A DNA stretch of 64,000 bases from Actinomadura chibensis NBRC 106107 (GTDB taxonomy: Bacteria; Actinomycetota; Actinomycetes; Streptosporangiales; Streptosporangiaceae). The position numbers and the translations under genes are program-made. A model generated the notes under the pieces. That model was not told the DNA's origin and searched no databases. It saw only the letters and a program-made list of their open reading frames with translations. The DNA lies in contig NZ_BCQP01000054.1 in NCBI RefSeq assembly GCF_001552135.1, positions 1 to 64,000 on the forward strand. Direction: 5' to 3'. Shown piece after piece: positions 33,503-41,228 of the stretch (position 1 is the first letter of the stretch; every line of letters begins with the position of its first letter).

Positions 33503-33552
33503 TCGTCAACCTCGGGTTGACGATCGAGGGCGCGTCAACCTATGGTTGACGC
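33501..33552. promoter_or_regulatory. Two perfect tandem palindromes overlapping a leaderless promoter
   Basis: Operator 1: GATCGTCAACC-TCG-GGTTGACGATC halves at 33501-33511 and 33515-33525. Operator 2: GCGTCAACC-TAT-GGTTGACGC at 33532-33552, ending directly at the ATG. They share the core GTCAACC-N3-GGTTGAC with centres 29 bp apart. TTGACG (33517-33522) and TATGGT (33541-33546), 18 bp apart, form a near-ideal promoter inside them. The predicted transcript start falls at the ATG at 33553, and no Shine-Dalgarno exists, so the mRNA is probably leaderless. Confidence 0.8.
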
Positions 33553-34296
33553 ATGACGGAATCCACCGAATCCACCGGACCCGCGCAGCCCGTCCAGATC
33601 CGCCTGGACGACCTGATCAACACGATCAAGAAGGTCCACTCCGACGCGCTCGAACAGCTCACCAGCGCCGTGCTCGCCGCCGAGCACCTCGGCGAGGTCG
33701 CCGACCACCTCATCGGCCACTTCGTCGACCAGGCCCGCCGGTCCGGCGCGTCCTGGACCGACATCGGCAAGAGCATGGGCGTGAGCAAGCAGGCCGCGCA
33801 GAAGCGGTTCGTCCCGAAGGGCGAGAGCTCGGACCTGGACCCCTCGCAGGGCTTCTCCCGCTACACCGCCCGCGCCCGCGAGGTGGTCATGGGGTCGATG
33901 AACGAGGCCCGCGCCGCCGGGAACGCCCTGATCACGCCCGCGCACCTCGTCCTCGCGCTGCTCGCCCACCCGACCGCGGTCGGACCCAAGGCGATCACCG
34001 CGCAGGGCGTCCTGCTGGACACCGTCCGCCAGGTCGCGACCGCCGCGCTCCCGCCCGGGGCGGAGGACGTCCCGGACATGATCCCCTTCGACCAGGCCGC
34101 GAAGAAGGTCCTGGAGCTGACGTTCCGCGAGGCCCTCCGCCTCGGCCACAACTACATCGGGACGGAGCACATCGTCCTCGCGCTGCTGGAGTACGAGGAC
34201 GGCACGGGCGTCCTGTCCGAGTCGGGCGTCGACAAGGCGGCGGCGGAGGAGACCATCGCGGCGGAACTGAAGAAACTCGCCGACATGGAGGGATGA
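33553..34296 (+). CDS. ClpN-domain protein with N-terminal DNA-binding-like region
   Basis: 247 residues. Residues 18-85 contain a helix-turn-helix-like stretch (S-W-T-D-I-G-K-S-M-G-V-S-K-Q-A-A-Q-K-R near 60-78). Residues 95-245 hold two Clp N-terminal repeats (L-I-T-P-A-H-L-V-L-A-L-L and Y-I-G-T-E-H-I-V-L-A-L-L) like those of ClpC/ClpA, without any ATPase module. Such proteins may be regulators or adaptors for Clp protease. The tandem palindromes over its promoter suggest it represses its own gene (inference). Translation appears leaderless. Confidence 0.8.
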   Translation: MTESTESTGPAQPVQIRLDDLINTIKKVHSDALEQLTSAVLAAEHLGEVADHLIGHFVDQARRSGASWTDIGKSMGVSKQAAQKRFVPKGESSDLDPSQGFSRYTARAREVVMGSMNEARAAGNALITPAHLVLALLAHPTAVGPKAITAQGVLLDTVRQVATAALPPGAEDVPDMIPFDQAAKKVLELTFREALRLGHNYIGTEHIVLALLEYEDGTGVLSESGVDKAAAEETIAAELKKLADMEG

Positions 34297-34326
34297 TTTC
34301 CGGGCGCCCGCGCGGTCTGCACCCGT

Positions 34327-35187
34327 ATGGAGAGAATCATCGAGGCCAACGGGGTCGAGCTGTGCGCCGAGACGTTCGGGGACGCCGCCGACGCCCCCGT
34401 CCTGCTCATCGGCAACACCATGCTCACCTGGCCGGACGAGCTCTGCGCGCGCCTCGCCGCGCTGCGCAGGCTCGTCGTCAGGTACGACCTGCGTGGCACG
34501 GGGCGGTCCGCGGCCGCCGACCCCGAGGCCCCCGGCTACACGCTGCGCGACCTCGTCGCGGACGCGGCCGGCGTCCTCGACGCGCACGGGCTGCCGTCCG
34601 CGCACGTCGCGGGGTTCGGGGTCGGCGGCTGGATCGCCCAGCTCCTCGCGCTTGACCACCCGTCCCGCGTCCGCACCCTCACGCTCGTCGGGACCCGTCC
34701 GACCGCGCCCGGCCCCGCCGACGCCGACCTGCCCGAGCACGCGCCCGCGCTGATGGCCCACATCATGAACCCGCCCGAGGTCGACTGGGCCGACCGGGCG
34801 TCGGTGGTCGCGTTCATGGTGGAGAGCGCGCGGCACCTCGCCGGGCCGTCCTTCGACGAGGCCGAGGCGCGGAGGACCATCGAGCGGATCTACGACCGGA
34901 CCCCGGTGAAGGGCGACCCCGGCAAGGCGCACCGCGCGAACCAGATGGCGGCCGCGTTCGCCGCGCTCGACGCCGGGCCGCGCTGGCGGGAGCGGCTCGG
35001 CGGGATCACCGCGCCGACCCTGGTGATCCACGGCGAGGACGACCCGTTCTTCCCGCTCGGCAACGGCCGCGCCCTCGCCGCCGAGATCCCCGGCGCCGAG
35101 CTGCTCACGCTGCCCGGCACCGGGAACGAGCTGCCGCGCCGCGTCTGGGACGAGGTCGTCCCGGCGCTGCTGCGGCACACGTCCTGA
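34327..35187 (+). CDS. Alpha/beta-hydrolase-fold protein lacking nucleophile and His
   Basis: 286 residues with the complete alpha/beta-hydrolase fold (L-L-I-G-N-T-M oxyanion region near 27, Y-D-L-R-G-T-G-R-S near 56, I-H-G-E-D-D-P near 236). The nucleophile elbow reads G-F-G-V-G-G instead of G-x-S-x-G-G, so Ser is Gly. The catalytic His of the usual G-H-E-L-P is Asn (G-N-E-L-P near 261). Only the Asp remains. It is thus probably a non-hydrolytic paralogue or binding protein. It is not an OleB: no Asp nucleophile. No Shine-Dalgarno is visible before ATG 34327. Confidence 0.75.
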   Translation: MERIIEANGVELCAETFGDAADAPVLLIGNTMLTWPDELCARLAALRRLVVRYDLRGTGRSAAADPEAPGYTLRDLVADAAGVLDAHGLPSAHVAGFGVGGWIAQLLALDHPSRVRTLTLVGTRPTAPGPADADLPEHAPALMAHIMNPPEVDWADRASVVAFMVESARHLAGPSFDEAEARRTIERIYDRTPVKGDPGKAHRANQMAAAFAALDAGPRWRERLGGITAPTLVIHGEDDPFFPLGNGRALAAEIPGAELLTLPGTGNELPRRVWDEVVPALLRHTS

Positions 35188-35195
35188 GCCGCCGG

Positions 35196-36638
35196 TCAGC
35201 CGACCTGGAGGGCCAGGAAGAAGTCGACCCGGTCCTCCGGGCGGGACAGGTCGCGGCCGGTCAGCTCCTCGATCCGCCGGATCCGGTACCGGACGGAGTT
35301 GACGTGCAGGTGCAGCTCGGCGGCGCAGCGCGTCCACGAGCCGGAGCAGCGCAGGTACGTCTCCAGCGTCCGGACGAGGTCGGCGCCGTGCGCCCGGTCG
35401 TAGGCGTGCAGCGGGCCGAGCAGGCGGCGCCGGAACATCCGCCGGACGTCGTCCGGGACGCTCGCCAGCAGCAGCACGTGCGTGGCCAGCTCGTCGTGCC
35501 GGACGACCCGCACCGGCCCCGGCCGGGTCGCCGCGAGCCGCCGCGCGTACCGGGCCTCCTCCACCGCGCCGCGCAGCCCGGCGGCGGGCACGACGTCGCT
35601 GATCCCGGCCGCGATCCCGGCGGCGGGCAGGCCGGGGGCGAGCGCGCCGAGGCCGTCTCGCACGCCGGCCGCGACGTCGCGGCCATCGGACGGCACGAGC
35701 GCCAGGGCCTCGCCGTCCAGGAACCCCACCGCCGGACGTGAGCCGGAGAGGATCTCGACGAGCACGGCGCGCAGGTCGTCCGGGCCCAGCCCGCCCGACG
35801 CGGCGACCGCGACGAGGCCGGGGCCCGCGTCCAGCCCGGCGCGCTCCAGCGGCGGCGCGTCCCCGGTGGCCGCCGCCGTCACGACCTCCTGCGCGAGCCG
35901 GGCGTCCAGGCCCCGCCGGGACCGCTCCAGCGCGACGATCGCGGCCAGCTCGGAGATCAGCGTGCGGCGCTCGGCGGGCCAGTCGGCGGCGTCGCCCTCG
36001 GACGCGACGAACCAGTCCGCCGCGCGCGGCCCGCCCGCGACCGGGACGAGCGACAGGTCGTGGGCGCGCACGTGGTGCGGCAGGCGCGGCGCGGTGAGGA
36101 ACGCCCGCGCGAGGCCCGCCGGGTCGGGCGGCGGCGGCCCGGCGACGACCCGCCCGGTCGCGGCCAGGACGTGGCAGTGCCCGACCAGGTCGAGGACGGC
36201 GTCGAGGCCCGTCCCCTCGACGAGGCGGCGGTGCCGGTCCAGGACGTCGGCGAGGTCGGCGGCGCGGGCCCGCGACAGCAGCCGGACGACCTCCTCGGTG
36301 ATCGTCGCGAACGCCACGTCCTCGGGGACCTTGAACAGCGGGAGGCGGTGCCGGCGGCACGCCTCGACCAGGTCGTCCGGGATGGCGCCGAGCGTGAGGT
36401 CCCACGCGGCGAGGCCGGACACGCCCGCGTCCGCGAGCGCCCGCGCGAACGTCTCGGAGTCGGCCGGGCCCGTCCGCCACACGAGCCCGGTCAGGACGAG
36501 CTCCCCGCCGCGCAGGTAGCGGCCGGGGTCGAGCAGGTCGGTGGTGACGACCCAGCGGATCGGGCGGTCCAGCTCGTCCGCCCCGGTCACGACCTCCAGC
36601 CGCAGTCCGGGCATCGCGAGCAGGGCGCGCAGCCTCAT
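35196..36638 (-). CDS. pucR: PucR family transcriptional regulator
   Basis: 480 residues. N-terminal PucR ligand-binding domain (M-R-L-R-A-L-L start, G-G-E-L-V-L-T near 46), a middle GGDEF-like region (about 270-370), and a C-terminal PucR-type helix-turn-helix (L-R-C-S-G-S-W-T-R-C-A-A-E-L-H-L-H-V-N-S-V near 435-455). PucR regulators control purine or allantoin catabolic genes. It stands divergent from the urate operon across a 96-bp gap. ATG 36638 lacks a clear Shine-Dalgarno and is preceded 7 nt upstream by TAGATT, so a leaderless start is possible. Confidence 0.85.
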   Translation of the reverse strand: MRLRALLAMPGLRLEVVTGADELDRPIRWVVTTDLLDPGRYLRGGELVLTGLVWRTGPADSETFARALADAGVSGLAAWDLTLGAIPDDLVEACRRHRLPLFKVPEDVAFATITEEVVRLLSRARAADLADVLDRHRRLVEGTGLDAVLDLVGHCHVLAATGRVVAGPPPPDPAGLARAFLTAPRLPHHVRAHDLSLVPVAGGPRAADWFVASEGDAADWPAERRTLISELAAIVALERSRRGLDARLAQEVVTAAATGDAPPLERAGLDAGPGLVAVAASGGLGPDDLRAVLVEILSGSRPAVGFLDGEALALVPSDGRDVAAGVRDGLGALAPGLPAAGIAAGISDVVPAAGLRGAVEEARYARRLAATRPGPVRVVRHDELATHVLLLASVPDDVRRMFRRRLLGPLHAYDRAHGADLVRTLETYLRCSGSWTRCAAELHLHVNSVRYRIRRIEELTGRDLSRPEDRVDFFLALQVG

Positions 36639-36734
36639 ATGGAGGAATCTACAAAAGGGAGCGGCGGGCGGGGGACACAGTTCGGACGTCCTGCGTCTCG
36701 ACCTGCCCCGGCGCGGCTGTGTGTACTGCATGCG

Positions 36735-37202
36735 ATGAGGGATGAACGGGTGGTGTTCACGGAGGCGGAGCTGTCCGCGTGCTGCGCGTCGCGCCGGTGG
36801 GTCGCGGCGGTCGCGGGCCGCTCGTACGCGGGAGCGGCCGAGCTGCGCGCGGCGGGTGCCGCCGCGCTGGCCGAGCTGACCTGGGCCGACATCGAGGAGG
36901 CGCTCGCCGCGCACCCGCGCGTCGGCGACCGGGCGGCGGGCTGGTCGCGGGCCGAGCAGGCCGGGATGGACGGGGCCGCGCCGGACGTGCGTGCCGCGCT
37001 CGCCGCCGGGAACCGTGCCTACGAGGACCGCTTCGGCCACGTGTTCCTGATCCGCGCCACCGGCCGCACCGCCGAGGAGATGCTCGCCTGCCTGCGGGAA
37101 CGCCTCGGGAACGACCCGGAGACCGAACGCGCGGCCGTCCGCCGGGAACTGGCCGGGATCGTCGATCTGCGGCTGGCGAGGTTGGTAGGAGGCGCGCCAT
37201 GA
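36735..37202 (+). CDS. uraD: OHCU decarboxylase
   Basis: 155 residues. Decarboxylates 2-oxo-4-hydroxy-4-carboxy-5-ureidoimidazoline to (S)-allantoin, the last step of the urate oxidase pathway. Catalytic A-H-P-R-V-G near 57-62 and F-G-H-V-F-L-I-R-A-T-G-R near 96 are intact. ATG 36735 is chosen; an ATG 5 bp earlier is out of frame and stops at once. First gene of the purine operon; its stop overlaps the ATG that opens the repeat cassette at 37199. Confidence 0.88.
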   Translation: MRDERVVFTEAELSACCASRRWVAAVAGRSYAGAAELRAAGAAALAELTWADIEEALAAHPRVGDRAAGWSRAEQAGMDGAAPDVRAALAAGNRAYEDRFGHVFLIRATGRTAEEMLACLRERLGNDPETERAAVRRELAGIVDLRLARLVGGAP

Positions 37203-37279
37203 CCGGAGCGAAGCGAGGATCCTGGCGCGCCCGCCTCGGGGGTCTGGGGGTCGCCCCCCAGAAAGGTAGGGATGCGTGA
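37199..37279 (+). repeat. Intercistronic hairpin/RBS cassette, copy A
   Basis: Copy A (37199-37270) shares two nearly identical blocks with copy B at 39809: ATGACCGnAGCGAAGCGAGG at the left and GGGGTC-N-GGGGG...GCCCCCCAGAAAGGnAGG at the right. The right block forms a GC hairpin, and its AAAGGTAGGG is the ribosome site for uraH. An in-frame 26-codon peptide (37199-37279, M-T-G-A-K-R-G-S start) overlaps the uraD stop (ATGA) and the uraH start (GTGA), linking the two genes by translation. Confidence 0.7.
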
Positions 37280-37590
37280 GTCTCTCGACGCACGTGCTGG
37301 ACGCGGCCAAGGGGCTGCCCGCGGTGGGGGTCGGCGTCCGGTTGGAGCGCCGGGCGGCGGACGGCGGCTGGGCGCCGCTCGCCGAGGCCCGCACCGACGC
37401 GGACGGCCGGATCAGGGATTGGGACGCCGAACCGGGCGCCGGAATTCACCGGCTGGTTTTCGACACCGCCGGGCTGTCGGAGTTCTATCCCGAGGTCGCG
37501 GTGGCGTTCACCGTCACCGACCCGGAAGGGCATGTGCACGTGCCCCTGCTGATCAGCCCGTTCGCCTATTCGACGTACCGAGGGAGCTAG
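37276..37590 (+). CDS. uraH: 5-hydroxyisourate hydrolase
   Basis: 104 residues, transthyretin-like. It hydrolyses 5-hydroxyisourate made by uricase to OHCU. Active-site His (S-T-H-V-L-D near 7), Arg (G-R-I-R-D-W near 46) and the C-terminal Y-R-G-S signature are present. GTG start 37276 is served by the ribosome site at the end of repeat copy A. It precedes uricase by 5 bp. Confidence 0.92.
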   Translation: MSLSTHVLDAAKGLPAVGVGVRLERRAADGGWAPLAEARTDADGRIRDWDAEPGAGIHRLVFDTAGLSEFYPEVAVAFTVTDPEGHVHVPLLISPFAYSTYRGS

Positions 37591-37595
37591 CGGCG

Positions 37596-38459
37596 ATGGC
37601 GACAGTTCTCGGCCCCAATCGCTACGGGAAGGCGGAGACGCGGGTCGTCCGCGTCACTAGGGACGGCGAGGTCCACCACGTCAAGGACGTCAACGTCAGC
37701 GTCTCCCTGTCGGGCGCGATGGACGAGGTCCATCTGAGCGGCGACAACGCGGCCGTCCTGCCGACCGACAGCCAGAAGAACACCGTGTTCGCGTTCGCGA
37801 AGAAGCACGGGATCGCGGCCGTCGAGGAATTCGGGCTGCTCCTGGCGCGGCATTTCGTGGACTCGCAGCCGACCGTCCACCACGCGCGCGTCGAGATCCA
37901 CGAATACGCGTGGGAGCGGATCGAGGGCGGGCATTCGTTCGTCCGGAACGGCGGGGAGACGCGGACGGCGCTGGTGCACAGCGACGGCACCGGCGGGGCC
38001 GAGTCGGTCGTGTCGGGGCTGCGGGACATGGTCGTCCTCAACACGACCGGAAGCGAATTCCATGGGTTCGTCCAGGACCAGTACACGACGCTCGAACCCA
38101 CCGAGGACCGGATGCTCGCGACCGCCGTGACCGCCCGCTGGCGCCACCGCGGAACCGCCGCCTGGGACGACTCCTACCGCGCCGCCCGCGACCGCCTGCT
38201 GCGCGCCTTCGCCGAGACCTACAGCCTCTCCCTCCAGCAGACCCTTTACGCGATGGGCCGCCGTGTGCTCGACGAATGCGCGGGGATCTGCGAAATACGG
38301 CTCTCGATGCCCAACAAGCACCATTTCCTGGTCGATCTGGAGCCGTTCGGCATGGACAACGACAACGAGGTCTACTTCGCGGCGGACCGGCCGTACGGGC
38401 TCATCGAGGGCACGGTGCTCGACGACGCCGCGCCCGCCGTCCCGTCCGCGTGGAACTGA
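37596..38459 (+). CDS. uox: Urate oxidase
   Basis: 287 residues, cofactorless uricase with two T-fold halves. It oxidises urate to 5-hydroxyisourate with O2. Active-site features visible: Lys in R-Y-G-K-A-E-T-R-V near 11, Thr-Asp in L-P-T-D-S-Q-K-N-T near 57, Gln in L-Q-Q-T-L near 216, and Asn/His in P-N-K-H-H near 243. Strong GGGAG ribosome site. Centre of the uraD-uraH-uox triad. Confidence 0.93.
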   Translation: MATVLGPNRYGKAETRVVRVTRDGEVHHVKDVNVSVSLSGAMDEVHLSGDNAAVLPTDSQKNTVFAFAKKHGIAAVEEFGLLLARHFVDSQPTVHHARVEIHEYAWERIEGGHSFVRNGGETRTALVHSDGTGGAESVVSGLRDMVVLNTTGSEFHGFVQDQYTTLEPTEDRMLATAVTARWRHRGTAAWDDSYRAARDRLLRAFAETYSLSLQQTLYAMGRRVLDECAGICEIRLSMPNKHHFLVDLEPFGMDNDNEVYFAADRPYGLIEGTVLDDAAPAVPSAWN

Positions 38460-38466
38460 GAGGGCC

Positions 38467-39339
38467 ATGGACTTCCTACGACCCGCGACCTGGGACGAAG
38501 CGCTCGCCGCCAAGGCGGAGCTGCCCGGCGCGCTGCCCGTCCAGGGCGGCACCGACGTCATGGTCGAGATCAACTTCGCCGCGCGGCGGCCGGAGGCGCT
38601 GCTCGACCTCACCCGGATCGGCGCGCTCGCCGACTGGGACACGGTGGACGGACGGCTCCGCGTCGGCGCGGGCGTCACCTACGCGCGGCTGATCGCCGAG
38701 CTGGGCGGGCGGCTGCCCGGCCTCGCGCAGGCGTCCCGGACGGTCGGCTCGCCGCAGATCCGCAACCGGGGCACGGTCGGCGGCAACCTCGGCGCCGCCT
38801 CGCCCGCCGGGGACGGCCACCCGCCGCTGCTGGCCGGGGACGCGGTGGTCGAGGCGGAGTCGGCGGCGCGGGGCGTGCGGATGATCCCGGCCGCCGAGTT
38901 CTTCACCGGCGTGAAGCGCAACGCCCTCGCCCCGGACGAGCTGATCCGCGCGTTCTGGACGGCGCCCGCGTCCGGCCCGCAGTACTTCGCCAAGATCGGC
39001 ACCCGGAACGCGATGGTGATCGCCGTGTGCTCGTTCGCGATCGCGCTGCACCCGGCGGAGCGGCGGGTCGGGACGGGCCTCGGCTCGGCCGCCCCGACCC
39101 CGCGCCGCGCGCCGGAGGCCGAGGAGTTCATCGCCGCCGAACTCGACTGGGACGGCCGCGGCCCGCTCTCCGAACCGGCCCGGCGGCGGTTCGGCGAGCT
39201 GGTCGCGGCCGCGTCCGCCCCGATCGACGACGTGCGCGGGACGGGCGCCTACCGCGCGCACGCCCTGGCCGTCCTCGCGCGCCGGACGCTCGCCTGGGCC
39301 TGGAACGACCACCGGAAGGAGGCCCGCCGATGCGCGTGA
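38467..39339 (+). CDS. Xanthine dehydrogenase, FAD-binding subunit
   Basis: 290 residues. FAD motifs V-Q-G-G-T-D-V-M near 24 and I-R-N-R-G-T-V-G-G-N-L-G near 99, then the CO-dehydrogenase flavoprotein C-terminal domain. Equivalent to PucC of Bacillus or XdhB of E. coli. It accepts electrons from the Fe-S subunit and passes them to NAD+ or another acceptor. It overlaps the Fe-S subunit gene by 10 bp. Confidence 0.9.
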   Translation: MDFLRPATWDEALAAKAELPGALPVQGGTDVMVEINFAARRPEALLDLTRIGALADWDTVDGRLRVGAGVTYARLIAELGGRLPGLAQASRTVGSPQIRNRGTVGGNLGAASPAGDGHPPLLAGDAVVEAESAARGVRMIPAAEFFTGVKRNALAPDELIRAFWTAPASGPQYFAKIGTRNAMVIAVCSFAIALHPAERRVGTGLGSAAPTPRRAPEAEEFIAAELDWDGRGPLSEPARRRFGELVAAASAPIDDVRGTGAYRAHALAVLARRTLAWAWNDHRKEARRCA

Positions 39340-39812
39340 ACCTGACCGTGAACGGCGCGGCCCAGGCCGTGGACGACGTGTGGGAAGGCGAGAGCCTGCT
39401 CTACACGCTCCGCGAGCGGATTGGCCTGGCGGGCTCGAAGAACGCCTGCGAGCAGGGCGAATGCGGCTCCTGCACCGTCTACCTGGACGGCGTCCCGGTC
39501 TGCGCGTGCCTGGTCGCGGCCGGGCAGGCGGAGGGCCGCGACGTCCGCACCGTCGAGGGCCTCGCGGCGGGGACGCCCGGCGACGAGCGGCTCGACCCGG
39601 TCCAGGAGGCGTTCGCCGAGGCGGGGGCCGTGCAGTGCGGGTTCTGCACGCCGGGCCTGATCGTCCAGTCGCACGACCTGCTCGAACGCAATCCCGCGCC
39701 GACCGACGCCGAGATCCGCGAGGCGCTCGCGGGCAACCTGTGCCGCTGCACCGGCTACGAGAAGATCCTCGACGCGGTCCGCCTGGCGGCCGCACGGAAG
39801 GCGACCCGATGA
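39330..39812 (+). CDS. Xanthine dehydrogenase, 2Fe-2S subunit
   Basis: 160 residues. Plant-type [2Fe-2S] cluster C-E-Q-G-E-C-G-S-C...C (near 40-60) and the second, helical cluster C-G-F-C-T-P-G...C-R-C-T-G (near 102-140). Carries electrons from the molybdenum site to FAD. Stop overlaps ATG of repeat copy B. Confidence 0.92.
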   Translation: MRVNLTVNGAAQAVDDVWEGESLLYTLRERIGLAGSKNACEQGECGSCTVYLDGVPVCACLVAAGQAEGRDVRTVEGLAAGTPGDERLDPVQEAFAEAGAVQCGFCTPGLIVQSHDLLERNPAPTDAEIREALAGNLCRCTGYEKILDAVRLAAARKATR

Positions 39813-39878
39813 CCGCAGCGAAGCGAGGATCATCGGGTCCCTCTCGGGGGTCCGGGGGGCGCCCCCCAGAAAGGCAGG
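39809..39878 (+). repeat. Intercistronic hairpin/RBS cassette, copy B
   Basis: Second copy of the element at 37199. The left block begins with the ATGA that closes the Fe-S gene. The right block contains the perfect palindrome GGGGGGC-GCCCCCC and ends in AAAGGCAGG, the ribosome site for the deaminase. Here the copy is in frame with the deaminase and could be read as a 25-residue Arg/Gly/Ser-rich extension if ATG 39809 were used. Confidence 0.7.
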
Positions 39879-39883
39879 ACCCG

Positions 39884-41227
39884 TTGATCATTGAGAACGC
39901 GCACGTCGTCACCGTCTCCGGGGACGAGTACCCGGACGGTCACATCGTCATCGAGGGCGACCGCATCACGGCCGTCGGCCCTGGCAAGGCACTCGTCCAG
40001 GAGGGGGAGCGCATCGACGGCACCGGGTGCCTCGCCACGCCCGGGCTCGTCAACGCGCACCACCACCTCTACCAGTGGGCGAGCCAGGGCATGGCCGTCG
40101 ACAGCACCCTCTTCGACTGGCTGACCACGCTCTACAAGCCGTGGTCGAAGATGGACGCCGAGGTCGTCGCGGGCGCGGCGACGGCGGGACTCGGGTGGCT
40201 CGCCAAGTCGGGGTGCACGACGTCCGCCGACCACCACTACCTGTTCCCGGCGGGGCGCGGCGACCTGTTCGCGGCCGGGATCGAGGCGGCGCGGGAGGTC
40301 GGCGTCCGGTTCCACCCGTGCCGGGGGTCGATGGACCGGGGCGAGTCGCAGGGCGGCCTGCCGCCGGACGAGGTGGTCGAGGACCTCGACACGATCCTCG
40401 CCGAGACGGCGGCGGCGATCGACCGCCACCACGACCCGTCGCCCGGCTCGATGCTGCGCGTCGGCGTCGCGCCCTGCTCGCCGTTCTCCGTCACCCGCGA
40501 CCTGATGGTCGAGTCCGCGCGGCTGGCGCGCGACAAGGGCGTCCGGCTGCACACCCACCTCGCCGAGACGCTCGACGAGGAGGAGCACACGACCGAGCAG
40601 TTCGGCATGACCCCGGCCGAGTACATGGACTCGATCGGCTGGCTCGGCCCGGACGTGTGGCTCGCGCACTGCGTCCACCTGCGCGACACCGACGTCAAGC
40701 GGCTCGCCGAGACCGGCACCGGCACGGCGCACTGCCCGAGCTCCAACGCCCGCCTCGGCGCCGGGATCGCCCGCGTCGCGGACCTGCTGAAGGAGGGCGC
40801 GCCGGTCGGGCTCGGCGTGGACGGCCCGGCGTCGGCGGAGTTCGTCCCGCTCGCCGGGGAGCTGCGGCAGGCGATCTACATGCAGCGCGCCCGGTACGGG
40901 CCGACCGCGCTGACCGCCCGGCAGGCGCTGGAGATGGCGACGCTCGGCGGCGCCCGCTGCCTCGGCCGGGACGCCGACCTCGGCGCCCTCGAACCCGGCA
41001 AGCTCGCCGACGTCGCGCTCTGGCGGATGGACGGGTTCCGCGCCGCCGTCGACGACCCCGTCGTCGCGTTCGCGTTCGGGCCGGTGCCGCCGCTCGCCCG
41101 CCTCCTCGTCGGCGGCCGGACGGTCGTGGACGCCGACACGCTCGTCACCGTCCCGCAGGACGAGGCCGCGCGGCGCGGCGCCGACGCCCACCGCCGCCTG
41201 CTGAGACTCGCCGAGGAGGTGCTCTGA
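39884..41227 (+). CDS. 8-oxoguanine deaminase-like amidohydrolase
   Basis: 447 residues from TTG 39884. Amidohydrolase with N-A-H-H-H-L-Y-Q near 48 (metal and 8-oxoguanine deaminase signature), H-T-H-L-A-E-T near 222, A-H-C-V-H near 260 and G-V-D-G-P-A-S near 310 (catalytic Asp). 8-Oxoguanine deaminase gives urate directly, and the other subfamily members act on guanine-like or triazine substrates. Its place inside the XDH gene set, between the Fe-S and molybdenum subunits, fits a second route into urate. TTG is preferred to the upstream ATG 39809 because AAAGGCAGG precedes it. Confidence 0.82.
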   Translation: MIIENAHVVTVSGDEYPDGHIVIEGDRITAVGPGKALVQEGERIDGTGCLATPGLVNAHHHLYQWASQGMAVDSTLFDWLTTLYKPWSKMDAEVVAGAATAGLGWLAKSGCTTSADHHYLFPAGRGDLFAAGIEAAREVGVRFHPCRGSMDRGESQGGLPPDEVVEDLDTILAETAAAIDRHHDPSPGSMLRVGVAPCSPFSVTRDLMVESARLARDKGVRLHTHLAETLDEEEHTTEQFGMTPAEYMDSIGWLGPDVWLAHCVHLRDTDVKRLAETGTGTAHCPSSNARLGAGIARVADLLKEGAPVGLGVDGPASAEFVPLAGELRQAIYMQRARYGPTALTARQALEMATLGGARCLGRDADLGALEPGKLADVALWRMDGFRAAVDDPVVAFAFGPVPPLARLLVGGRTVVDADTLVTVPQDEAARRGADAHRRLLRLAEEVL

Positions 41228-41228
41228 C

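Noticed and set aside
34327-35187. Alpha/beta-hydrolase as the missing OleB
   Set aside because: OleB needs an Asp nucleophile of the haloalkane dehalogenase type; here the elbow residue is Gly and the gene lies beyond a separate regulator gene.
39809-39883. ATG 39809 as start of the 8-oxoguanine deaminase
   Set aside because: It would add a Gly/Arg/Ser-rich segment that is simply the translated repeat cassette, and the ribosome site stands before TTG 39884.
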